Made by a program: the position numbers and the translations under genes. A model generated the notes under the pieces. The model did not search any database and was not told the DNA's origin. It was given only the letters and a program-made list of their open reading frames with translations. Positions 54,129-61,328 of a stretch of DNA of 64,000 bases are shown here, one piece after another (the stretch's first letter is position 1; every line of letters starts with the position of its first letter). The stretch is taken from positions 1 through 64,000 of the forward strand of contig JAILGB010000011.1 in assembly GCA_024697185.1 (NCBI GenBank), written 5' to 3'. Source of the DNA: Opitutales bacterium (GTDB taxonomy: Bacteria; Verrucomicrobiota; Verrucomicrobiia; Opitutales; UBA953).

Positions 54129-55094
54129 TTATTGCGCGTCAAAAGCCAAAATTTCCTCCGGTGTCACGGTCGCCGTGCCGAATTTCCCGACGACGATGCC
54201 CGCCGCGGTGTTGGCGAAATGTGCGGCGGCTTCGAGCTCGACGCCTGCCGCCAACGCCAAGGTCAACGACGCGATGACGGTGTCGCCCGCGCCGGAGACG
54301 TCAAAGACTTCGCGCGCGAAGGTCGGGATGCGCTTTTGGATTTTTCCCTCCCGCGACAAAAGCATACCGTCCGCACCCAAAGTAACGACGAGTTCCCGCG
54401 GACGGTGTTTTTCCCAAATCCGCCGGCAGACTTCCTCCGCCGGAAAATCGTTCCCGCGGATTTCGTTTTGCAAATCCGCCAGTTCGATCGCCTCGCTGCG
54501 ATTGGGCGTGATCAGTCCGACATTTTGGAACGGCAGGCGGCGGCGCGGTTTGGGATCAAGCGCGGTCAGTTTGTCGCCAGCGCGTTCCAAAATCGTCGTC
54601 AGCGTCCGCAAATCGATCGTGCCCTTGGCATAATCGGAGAGAATGACGGCGTCCGCCTTGTCGATCTCCTCAAAAACTTTTTCCAAAACCTCCGGAGCCT
54701 CCAAGGCGTAATCGGCGGGTGCCTGCTCGCGGTCGATACGGCAAAGCTGCTGGTTGCGCACCACGACGCGCGATTTGATGATCGTGCTCAGCCCGTCACG
54801 GCAAAATGCCGCCGGGTATTCGATGCCACGCTCGCCCAAAATCGTCTGCAAACGCGTTCCCGCCGCGTCGTTCCCGCAAAGCCCGCACAAGACGGCGTTC
54901 CCGCCGAGCGAACGGATATTCAGCGCGACATTGGCGGCGCCGCCCGTCACATAGCGGTCCTTGGAAACCGCCACAACGGGAACGGGCGCTTCGGGGGAAA
55001 TCCGCGTCGCGTCACCATGAATATAATGATCGAGCATCACATCGCCGACCACCAAAATTCTAAGCCGGGAAATCTTTTCTAATATCGCTTTCAT
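54129..55094 (-). CDS. hldA: D-glycero-beta-D-manno-heptose 7-phosphate kinase (HldA type)
   Basis: Phosphorylates heptose 7-phosphate for LPS core. 321 residues from the ATG at 55094. The PfkB signatures TGGAANVALNIRSLGG and DVSGAGDTVIAS are present, with RISPEAPVPVV and RIDREQ typical of the RfaE1 domain. There is no C-terminal adenylyltransferase domain, so HldC must be separate. An upstream extension in frame is AT-poor and has no start of its own that looks real. It begins 54 bases after tcdA. Confidence 0.9.
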   Translation of the reverse strand: MKAILEKISRLRILVVGDVMLDHYIHGDATRISPEAPVPVVAVSKDRYVTGGAANVALNIRSLGGNAVLCGLCGNDAAGTRLQTILGERGIEYPAAFCRDGLSTIIKSRVVVRNQQLCRIDREQAPADYALEAPEVLEKVFEEIDKADAVILSDYAKGTIDLRTLTTILERAGDKLTALDPKPRRRLPFQNVGLITPNRSEAIELADLQNEIRGNDFPAEEVCRRIWEKHRPRELVVTLGADGMLLSREGKIQKRIPTFAREVFDVSGAGDTVIASLTLALAAGVELEAAAHFANTAAGIVVGKFGTATVTPEEILAFDAQ

Positions 55095-55148
55095 CGCAGA
55101 GGGGTGCCTTTGCGAACTATTATAAAGGCGACAAAAGAAATTCACAAT

Positions 55149-55913
55149 TTATAAATCCAAAAGACGCTCGACCGCCAGCTGCGCCAACGCCAGACCGAAC
55201 GCTCCCGTGACCCATGCGGCCGTTCCCGGACGCGCTTTGCCGCCGGCGGGAGAAAAAATCGCGGGAACGTCCGCATTCTCGATCGCCGCGCGGGAGAGTT
55301 CCCGCGAAAAAACGCACGGCACATTCATCGGCGCGCCGGATTTCGGGAACGCATAACGGCTACGCAAAGTCCGTCGCACAAATTTCAGCAAATTGTCGTT
55401 TTGCGTCTCGCTCAAATCGCCCCGCTCCACGCGTGCGGCATCGCGTTTGCCCGCACAACCGCCGCTCGACACCACGGGAACGCTGGCATCGCGACACGCC
55501 GCAATCAGTGCCGCCTTGTTGACGACGCCGTCGATCGCATCGACAAGCAAATCGGGTTTTTCGGACTCAAACAGCGTTCCCGCCGTCTCTTCCGTGACAA
55601 AAAATTGCCGTGTCTCAATCGTCGCCCACGGATTGATTTCCCTCGCGCGCGCCGACAGGACCTCGACCTTTGGCTGACCGAGCGTCGAGCCGAGCGCGCA
55701 AAGCTGGCGGTTGATATTGCTCTCGCAAACGCAATCGCAGTCGATCAGCCGCAAAAAGCCCACGCCGCCGCGCGCCAGAGCCTCGCAAGTCCAAGAGCCG
55801 ACACCGCCGACCCCGACAAGCCAGACGCGGGAACGCGACAAGCGCTCCAGACAATCAAGTCCGTAAAGCCGGGCAATCCCCGCAAAACGCGCCAAATACT
55901 CTTTTGTCATCAT
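55149..55913 (-). CDS. tcdA: tRNA threonylcarbamoyladenosine dehydratase
   Basis: ATP-dependent cyclisation of t6A to ct6A in tRNAs reading ANN codons. 254 residues. GVGGVGSWTCEALARGGVG (34-52) is the ATP-binding loop of the ThiF/E1 fold; DCDCVCESNINRQL, DAIDGVVNKAALIAACR and SSGGCAGKRDA match the TcdA subfamily. It heads an operon through hldA, a membrane protein, GH20 and DUF2148. tRNA-Gly lies just upstream, oriented the same way. Confidence 0.9.
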   Translation of the reverse strand: MMTKEYLARFAGIARLYGLDCLERLSRSRVWLVGVGGVGSWTCEALARGGVGFLRLIDCDCVCESNINRQLCALGSTLGQPKVEVLSARAREINPWATIETRQFFVTEETAGTLFESEKPDLLVDAIDGVVNKAALIAACRDASVPVVSSGGCAGKRDAARVERGDLSETQNDNLLKFVRRTLRSRYAFPKSGAPMNVPCVFSRELSRAAIENADVPAIFSPAGGKARPGTAAWVTGAFGLALAQLAVERLLDL

Positions 55914-55926
55914 AAAAAATCAGCGT

Positions 55927-55961
55927 CAAAAAAAAGCCCTTCCTCAAACGAGAAAGGGCTG
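55927..55961 (-). terminator. Terminator of tRNA-Gly
   Basis: AGCCCTT and AAGGGCT (55935-55941 and 55954-55960) pair around a loop of about 12 bases, and the minus strand continues with TTTTTTT. The stem is unrelated to the GGGAACG pair. Confidence 0.8.
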
Positions 55962-55965
55962 GAAA

Positions 55966-56041
55966 TGGAGCGGGCGAACAGGTTCGAACTGTCAACATCC
56001 ACCTTGGCAAGGTGGTACTCTACCAATTGAGCTACGCCCGC
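55966..56041 (-). tRNA. tRNA-Gly (anticodon GCC), CCA encoded
   Basis: On the minus strand acceptor GCGGGCG pairs with CGCCCGC; the anticodon stem CCACC/GGTGG holds TTGCCAA with anticodon GCC; the T arm contains AGTTCGAACCT. Discriminator T and CCA are encoded at 55966-55969. Confidence 0.97.
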
Positions 56042-56097
56042 AATTTGATCGAGTGTATATTCATTTTCCCATTTTAAAGGGAAGAAGTCAAGCAAAA

Positions 56098-57051
56098 TTA
56101 TTTTTCGGATTTTTCGTCAAAATATTTTTGAATCTGATTTTGGATCGCCAAACGCTGATTTTTGGGCGGGACCGCATAACCGTGGGATTCGACGACCTTG
56201 CTGAATTTGTCCGAGACGGCGACCGACAAAATCGGCAAAATCGTTTCGCGCTTGTCGGCGGGATAGACAAAATAGAACGGCACCGCGAGCGGATAGTCGC
56301 CGTGGGCGATATTGCCGAGCGAAGGCGCATAGGCTGTCGCCGGTTCGTCCTTGGACATCGCGGCGGAGACCGCCAAAGTCTTGAGCCCGGGATATTTGAG
56401 CTGGTTAAATGACGGCACGATCGCGATCGAATGATAGTTGACCTCGCGAAGCGTCGCGTCGTTCCCGTAGTATTTTTCGACCTCACTCACCAGCGGCAGA
56501 TTGTTGACCGAAATCTTACTCTGGAAAAACGCAGCCGTCGAAGAGCCCTGCTCCAAATTGATCAGACGGCGAATCTGCGTCAGCCCGTCAAAATCCGACG
56601 CCAGCTGATTCCAGCGGTCAATGCGTTCCTTGGGATAACGCGAAAAAATCCCGTTGAGCTGATAAAAACTGATTTGATCAAGCGTGTTGGACTTGGCGAC
56701 GACGACAACAGCCGTCTGGTAAGCCACGGGAATCGCCTTCCAAGCGCCGCTCACAATCTCGGGAACCGTTTTTTTGTCCGGCAGCAACGCGATCACAAAA
56801 TCACATTTGCCGCTGCGCAACTGATTCATCGCCCAACGAGAACCACGCAACTCCGACTTGAGATTGTAGCGCGGACACGCATCCCAGACCTGCTCCGCAA
56901 ACGCCGTCTCAATCGCCCCAGCCCAAAAATCGGAACCGCGGCAGACAATATCCTGACGACCTTCAAACGTCCGCTCCACCGCGGCGTTCCCGCTGAGAAC
57001 CGCCAGCGACAAAAACGACAATGTCGTAAAAAATTTCAAATTCATCTTCAT
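56098..57051 (-). CDS. Phosphate-binding-type periplasmic protein (PBP-like/PstS-like)
   Basis: 317 residues with a signal peptide (about 1-23, SGNAA). The domain is of the PstS/PBP-like type: VCRGSDFWAGAIETAFAEQ at the start, RSGKCDFVIALLPDKK, SFYQLNGIFSRYP and INLEQGSSTAAFF. Phosphate-binding residues cannot be verified by eye, so a different ligand or a non-transport role is possible. No pstCAB genes lie nearby. It follows the NtrC-type regulator by 26 bases, so they probably share a transcript. Confidence 0.75.
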   Translation of the reverse strand: MKMNLKFFTTLSFLSLAVLSGNAAVERTFEGRQDIVCRGSDFWAGAIETAFAEQVWDACPRYNLKSELRGSRWAMNQLRSGKCDFVIALLPDKKTVPEIVSGAWKAIPVAYQTAVVVVAKSNTLDQISFYQLNGIFSRYPKERIDRWNQLASDFDGLTQIRRLINLEQGSSTAAFFQSKISVNNLPLVSEVEKYYGNDATLREVNYHSIAIVPSFNQLKYPGLKTLAVSAAMSKDEPATAYAPSLGNIAHGDYPLAVPFYFVYPADKRETILPILSVAVSDKFSKVVESHGYAVPPKNQRLAIQNQIQKYFDEKSEK

Positions 57052-57077
57052 AAACTTTTCTGTTGCTCCAAAAAAAA

Positions 57078-58445
57078 TTACTGTTTCTTAGCCTTGCGCT
57101 TCGCCGTCTTGGCGAGCTCCGCGTTTTCACGGATCTTCCTGCCGACCGTCTTACGCGTCACGCCCAGCAGCTTGGCAGCCTTCGACTGATTGCCGTGCGC
57201 CTCTATCAAAGCCTTGCGGATAAGTTTAGTTTCCTGATGACGTTTTGACAACTTTGTTTTGCCCGCCTCAAAACGCTCGTCCAAATCCAAAACCGTAATC
57301 TCACCGCTCCCGCTGTGCATCACGACGATATTCTCGCAAAAGTTGCGCAACTCGCGAATATTGCCCGGCCAATCATACGCACAGATCAAATCCATCGCCT
57401 CCTGCGAAATCTGCGGACGCGTCAAAGCGTTTTCCTTCGCAAACAACGAAACATAATGCTCCACCAAAAGCGCGACATCCTCACGGCGTTCCCGCAACGA
57501 CGGCAAATGCAAAGTCACCACCGAAAGCCGATAATACAAATCCTCCCGGAACGTTCCCGCGCGCACCATCGCCTGCAAATCACGATTGGTCGCACAAACC
57601 AAACGGACATCCAAATGAATCGGAGATGTCGAACCCAAACGCTCAATCGTATGCGTCTCCAAAAAACGCAAAAGCTTCACCTGCGTTGACAAATCAATCT
57701 CGCCGATCTCATCCAAAAAAAGCGTTCCCGAATTGGCAGCCTCAAACTTGCCGACACGACGCTCCGTCGCTCCCGTAAACGCACCTTTCTCATGGCCAAA
57801 AACCTCACTCTCCAACAACGACGGAGCAATCGCCGCACAATGAACCGCAACAAACGGCTTCTTCGCACGAGGCGACGACTGATGGATCAACTGCGCAAAC
57901 AATTCCTTGCCCGTTCCCGTCTCGCCCAAAAGCAAAACACTCGTCTTCGCCTGCGCAACACGCTGAGCCTTCTCAACCGCAGATTTGAGCGCCGCACTCT
58001 CCCCGATCAGCTTCGAAAAATTAAAGGTCTGATTCAGCCGCTCCGACATCGCCTTGTTCTCACGCTCCGTCTCACGCTGGGACAACGCACGCGCAATCAC
58101 CAACGACAACTTCTCAACATTGATCGGCTTTTGCAAAAAATCATAAGCGCCGCGACGCATCGCCTCAACAGCCGTCTCAACATCACCATAAGCCGTCATC
58201 ATGATGCAAACAGGACGGGACGGCAACGACAAGGCAAAATCAATAACCGACAAACCAGACCGGCCCGCCATCTTCAAATCCGTCACAACAACATCAACAT
58301 GACGGTTGCGATCACCCAAAATCCGCTCAGCCTCATCCGCATTCGATGCCGTAAAAACCTCATAGTCATCCTCAAAAGTGTCCGCAAGACCCTCGCGAGT
58401 GTTCCGCTCATCATCAACAATCAATAAACACGCTTTCATAGCCAT
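57078..58445 (-). CDS. Sigma-54-dependent response regulator, NtrC family
   Basis: 455 residues. Receiver domain with the phosphoacceptor D56 in VVVTDLKM. The AAA+ domain has Walker A GETGTGKE, the sigma-54 contact GAFTGA in HEKGAFTGATE, LFLDEIGE as Walker B and WPGNIRELRN. A Fis-type helix-turn-helix (IRKALIEAHGNQSKAAKLLGVTRKTV) ends it. No histidine kinase is adjacent, and the gene downstream is a PstS-like protein. No -24/-12 sigma-54 promoter was recognised in the window, so its targets are unknown. Confidence 0.94.
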   Translation of the reverse strand: MAMKACLLIVDDERNTREGLADTFEDDYEVFTASNADEAERILGDRNRHVDVVVTDLKMAGRSGLSVIDFALSLPSRPVCIMMTAYGDVETAVEAMRRGAYDFLQKPINVEKLSLVIARALSQRETERENKAMSERLNQTFNFSKLIGESAALKSAVEKAQRVAQAKTSVLLLGETGTGKELFAQLIHQSSPRAKKPFVAVHCAAIAPSLLESEVFGHEKGAFTGATERRVGKFEAANSGTLFLDEIGEIDLSTQVKLLRFLETHTIERLGSTSPIHLDVRLVCATNRDLQAMVRAGTFREDLYYRLSVVTLHLPSLRERREDVALLVEHYVSLFAKENALTRPQISQEAMDLICAYDWPGNIRELRNFCENIVVMHSGSGEITVLDLDERFEAGKTKLSKRHQETKLIRKALIEAHGNQSKAAKLLGVTRKTVGRKIRENAELAKTAKRKAKKQ

Positions 58446-58512
58446 CTAAAATAATTTTGAGACTTTTTTTCCCATCCCGCAAGGAAAAATTGGATTCGCG
58501 GGAACGGCGGGG

Positions 58513-58735
58513 AAGATTAAGACACAAAGCTTTGTTCAGACTTGGCGGGAACAGAAATTTTAAATCCACAGATTTTAGGATTTAAAGTTTTTTTTGGCTT
58601 GGGGATTGCCCACCGCGGGAACGGGAACGGCGGGAACAAAAAATTCTTAAATCCTAAAATCTGTGGATCCTAAAAACATCCCGAGCCACGCCTCTGTGTC
58701 TCTGTGTTTAAATTTTTGTTCCCGTCGTTCCCGAA
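58513..58735. repeat. Repeat cassette A: W and H repeats in inverted order
   Basis: This stretch is between the NtrC gene and the first PEP-CTERM gene, with no gene. It holds a W repeat (AATCCTAAAATCTGTGGAT) at 58562-58584 on the minus strand and at 58648-58670 on the plus strand, forming a 22-bp inverted pair around a spacer of about 60 bases that contains several GGGAACG copies. An H repeat (CCTCTGTGTCTCTGTG) is at 58691-58713, and a degenerate reverse H at about 58515-58535. The block ends in CGTTCCCG copies. Confidence 0.85.
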
Positions 58736-58749
58736 AAGCAATCGGCGAA

Positions 58750-58795
58750 CAAAAAAAACGCGTTCCCGCAAAAATCCACGGGAACGCGATTTTTA
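58750..58795 (-). terminator. Terminator of PEP-CTERM gene 1, motif-paired
   Basis: CGCGTTCCCG (58759-58768) and CGGGAACGCG (58779-58788) form a perfect 10-bp stem, with A8 on the plus strand side giving the U-run, 12 bases after the stop codon. Confidence 0.85.
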
Positions 58796-58806
58796 TCTCG
58801 CCAAAA

Positions 58807-59640
58807 TTAGCGGGAACGACGACGGCGAGCACCGACAAGCGCCAACGCGCCCAAGCCTGCCAACAAACCAAACATCGAAGGTTCCGGAACGGTCGAAATT
58901 GCAATGCCGGCAAACCAAGGCTTTTGCGTTGCATTAAACACCACCTTGCCTTCTGCATCAGCCGTGATGAGAGCGTTTGCGAGGAAATATTTGTGACTCG
59001 AACCTGTTGTAGCAAGATTTGATGCCGCTATGATAGAATTCACTTCTCCCGCATCTGTCACATTTGCGTAAAAATTGTAATTGGCAAAATCAACCTCTGT
59101 CATCACACCGGATCCGTCCGTCGCCTTAACATCTGCGGCCGAGGTAACCAATGTTCCTGTTGTCGCGGAAAGAACCGAGGAAGCGCTATCGCCCTCGAAC
59201 AAGAAGGAGAATGCATAAGTTTTGTTTGCGGCGAGATTGGAAAATGTAAGCGTCGCAGGTTGACCGCCTGCGCCATTGCCATAAGCATACGGTTTTCCAC
59301 TTTTAAGTTCAAGACCTGTGGCTGTCATCAACTGTTCAGACACGGCTTCTGCCGCAGCAACTGTATAGGTTTGGCCTTGGGCTTCTTTGTCCTGTATCCA
59401 AAATTTCCCAGTCGGAATTGTAATTGTCAAATTAACGGGAGTCGTTTCATTAAGAATTGTCTGAGCGTCAAAAGATTTGGGCGAACCACCTGTCAAATTG
59501 AGATCTACAACCTCATCCGCGCCACTGACAAATCCTCCATTCGAAGCGACTTGCCACACGATTGTTGTCTGTGCGTCGGCGAAAATTGCCGCTGTCGCGA
59601 GAACACCGGCTGCCAAGGAGATTGTTTTTAAGGTATTCAT
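58807..59640 (-). CDS. PEP-CTERM sorted secreted protein, copy 1
   Basis: 277 residues. A signal peptide (about 1-23, ending DAQ) precedes a Ser/Thr/Ala-rich beta domain with no known fold. The C-terminus carries VPEPSMFGLLAGLGALALV followed by ARRRRSR, the PEP-CTERM signal for exosortase cleavage and surface attachment. The exosortase is not in the window. N-terminal MNTLKTISLAAGVLATAA and the tail are nearly identical to the next gene upstream, so the two are tandem duplicates with diverged middles. Function is unknown; such proteins coat or secrete polysaccharide-linked surfaces. Confidence 0.88.
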   Translation of the reverse strand: MNTLKTISLAAGVLATAAIFADAQTTIVWQVASNGGFVSGADEVVDLNLTGGSPKSFDAQTILNETTPVNLTITIPTGKFWIQDKEAQGQTYTVAAAEAVSEQLMTATGLELKSGKPYAYGNGAGGQPATLTFSNLAANKTYAFSFLFEGDSASSVLSATTGTLVTSAADVKATDGSGVMTEVDFANYNFYANVTDAGEVNSIIAASNLATTGSSHKYFLANALITADAEGKVVFNATQKPWFAGIAISTVPEPSMFGLLAGLGALALVGARRRRSR

Positions 59641-59672
59641 AGGATTAAGGATTTTGAGTTTAGACTACTTTA

Positions 59673-59700
59673 ATTCTAACATCGAAAAAAAAAAACGCAA
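59673..59700 (-). promoter_or_regulatory. Putative promoter of PEP-CTERM gene 1 with an A11 tract in the spacer
   Basis: On the minus strand TTGCGT (59695-59700) and TAGAAT (59673-59678), with a 16-base spacer that contains most of an 11-base homopolymer (59685-59695). It matches the second PEP-CTERM promoter except for the tract length. Confidence 0.45.
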
Positions 59701-59777
59701 GTATTTTTTTATAAAAATTTACATATTTTTAAGTTTTCGTTTTTCGGGAACGGTGATAATAATAAAAGCGCGCTTTT

Positions 59778-59930
59778 TATTTTTTAACACAGGGCACAAA
59801 ATTACAGAAACAGACTGCGGGAACGGGAATTTTAAATCCTAAAATCTGTGGATCATAAAAAACAACCGGCAGCACGACTTTGTGTCTTTGTGCCTCTGTG
59901 TTTAAATTTTTGTTCCCGCCGTTCCCGCAA
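59778..59930. repeat. Repeat cassette B, between the PEP-CTERM genes
   Basis: A reverse H (TTAACACAGGGCACAAA) at 59783-59799, a W copy at 59832-59854 on the plus strand and an H copy at 59879-59911, then CGTTCCCG copies. The order is H reverse, W, H. The DNA from here to the next gene also matches the corresponding area after gene 1. There is no gene in 59641-60001. Confidence 0.8.
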
Positions 59931-59943
59931 AGCCAATCTGTAA

Positions 59944-59990
59944 ACAAAAAAACGCGTTCCCGCGAGGATCCACGGGAACGCGATTTTTTA
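59944..59990 (-). terminator. Terminator of PEP-CTERM gene 2, motif-paired
   Basis: CGCGTTCCCG (59953-59962) and CGGGAACGCG (59973-59982) form a perfect 10-bp stem, with A7 on one side and T6 on the other; it is nearly identical to the terminator of gene 1. Confidence 0.85.
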
Positions 59991-60001
59991 TCTCGCCAAA
60001 A

Positions 60002-60841
60002 TTAGCGGGAACGACGACGGCGAGCGCCGACGAGCGCCAAAGCGCCCAAGCCAGCCAACAAACCGAACATCGAAGGTTCCGGAACAGTCGAGAGACCGAC
60101 CGCCCAGAGCAAACCTTTGTTCGTCGTCTGAAGAGCAACCTGACCATTTGCATCCGCCGTGACAAGCATATTCACGAGCATTGCGTGATTTGTATTCGTT
60201 GACATGATAGGGCTTGATGTTGAGATTGCCTGAAGAGCCCCACCGCTCGTCAAATCTGCCATATAGTTGTAATTGGCAAAATCTTTTTCCGTCATCACGC
60301 CTGTCCCGTCTGTCGCGTTGACATCCGCAGCCGTCGCAGCCACCGAGCCTTTTGTTAAATTAAGTCGCGATGTCGTGCCATTACTAAATTCACTAAAAAT
60401 AACTGTAAAAGCATAGGTCTTTGAAGCCTCGAGATTTGAGAACGTCAATGTCATAGTTGTCTGCGCTTGACCACCGCCATAAATATTGTTCACATTGGTT
60501 CCCGAAGAAATATCAAGCCCCGTTCCCGCCAAAAGTTTTTCCGCCACTTCATCATTAACCAAAAGAGTTTTCGACGGATTATTCGCAAACCAAGTAGCGC
60601 CCGTATCAATAGCATAAGCCATTGAAACCGGACTTGCGCTGCTGAGAATCGTCGAAGCGTCAAACGTATAGTTTCTTCCTCCTGTCGAACCGATTGTAAC
60701 AATTTCATCCGCCCCGCAGTCACTGCTAAAAACATTATTACCTGCCGTCAACTGCCAGAGGATCGTTGTTTGTGCGTTAGCGAAACTTGCCGCTGTCGCA
60801 AGAACACCGGCTGCCAAGGAGATTGTTTTTAAGGTATTCAT
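60002..60841 (-). CDS. PEP-CTERM sorted secreted protein, copy 2
   Basis: 279 residues from the ATG at 60841. A signal peptide (ending NAQ) precedes a Thr/Ser/Asn-rich domain, VTIGSTGGRNYTFDAS and TMTLTFSNLEASKTYAFTV among it. The C-terminus has STVPEPSMFGLLAGLGALA and RRRRSR, identical to copy 1 in the last part. The central 200 residues resemble copy 1 in layout (strand-rich, ASKTYAF, KDFANYN) but share few residues outside short blocks. They are probably surface proteins with the same anchor and different exposed parts. Confidence 0.88.
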   Translation of the reverse strand: MNTLKTISLAAGVLATAASFANAQTTILWQLTAGNNVFSSDCGADEIVTIGSTGGRNYTFDASTILSSASPVSMAYAIDTGATWFANNPSKTLLVNDEVAEKLLAGTGLDISSGTNVNNIYGGGQAQTTMTLTFSNLEASKTYAFTVIFSEFSNGTTSRLNLTKGSVAATAADVNATDGTGVMTEKDFANYNYMADLTSGGALQAISTSSPIMSTNTNHAMLVNMLVTADANGQVALQTTNKGLLWAVGLSTVPEPSMFGLLAGLGALALVGARRRRSR

Positions 60842-60873
60842 AGGATTGGATAATTTAATTGTTATTTTTTTTA

Positions 60874-60903
60874 ATTTTAACATCTAAAAAAAAAAAAACG
60901 CAA
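60874..60903 (-). promoter_or_regulatory. Putative promoter of PEP-CTERM gene 2 with an A13 tract in the spacer
   Basis: On the minus strand TTGCGT (60898-60903) and TAAAAT (60874-60879, 5 of 6), with an 18-base spacer that contains most of a 13-base homopolymer (60886-60898). The same elements with an 11-base tract and a spacing of 16 lie before gene 1. Confidence 0.45.
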
Positions 60904-60956
60904 GTATTTTTTATAAAAATTTTACACATTTTTAAGGTTTCATTTTTCGGGAACGA

Positions 60957-61260
60957 GAATTTTAAATCCACAGAATTTAGGATTTAAGAATTTTTATTTG
61001 AGACTCGCACGCCGCGGGAACGGGAACGCGGGAACGCGGGCTTTATTTTTTTAACACAGAGACGCAAAGGCACAAAGATTTTTTAGGGTTTGCCACGCTC
61101 CCCAAAAAGCAAAACCGCGTTCCCGCAAACGCCGTTCCCGCCAAACCAAAACAAAAAATTTTTAAATCCTAAAATCTGTGGATCCTATAAAAAATCCCGA
61201 GCCACGCCTTTATGTCTCTGTGTTAAAATTCCGTTCCCGTTCCCGCATTTCCGCCGTTCC
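60957..61260. repeat. Repeat cassette C, between nifJ and PEP-CTERM gene 2
   Basis: No gene lies in 60842-61328. The stretch holds W reverse (60963-60987, one mismatch), H reverse (61051-61077), W forward (61162-61184) and H forward (61207-61225), then several CGTTCCCG copies; ATCCCGAGCCACGCC at about 61195-61208 is also seen in cassette A. GGGAACGGGAACG arrays lie around 61015-61035. Order and orientation are W reverse, H reverse, W, H, a mirrored composite. Confidence 0.8.
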
Positions 61261-61264
61261 CGCC

Positions 61265-61316
61265 GGCGGACAAAAAAATCGCCCGCGGTGTTCCCGCGAG
61301 CGACTTTGATTTTTTT
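61265..61316 (-). terminator. Terminator of nifJ
   Basis: TCGCCCGCGG and CCGCGAGCGA pair with one mismatch around a loop containing GTTC, and the minus strand continues with TTTTTTT. A motif half is inside the loop/stem. It lies just after the nifJ stop. Confidence 0.65.
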
Positions 61317-61328
61317 GCCTAATCCCGT

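Noticed and set aside
58446-61328. Insertion sequence or transposase remnants in the PEP-CTERM locus
   Set aside because: No frame with a transposase signature exists in the three gene-free stretches; only the short W and H repeats are seen.
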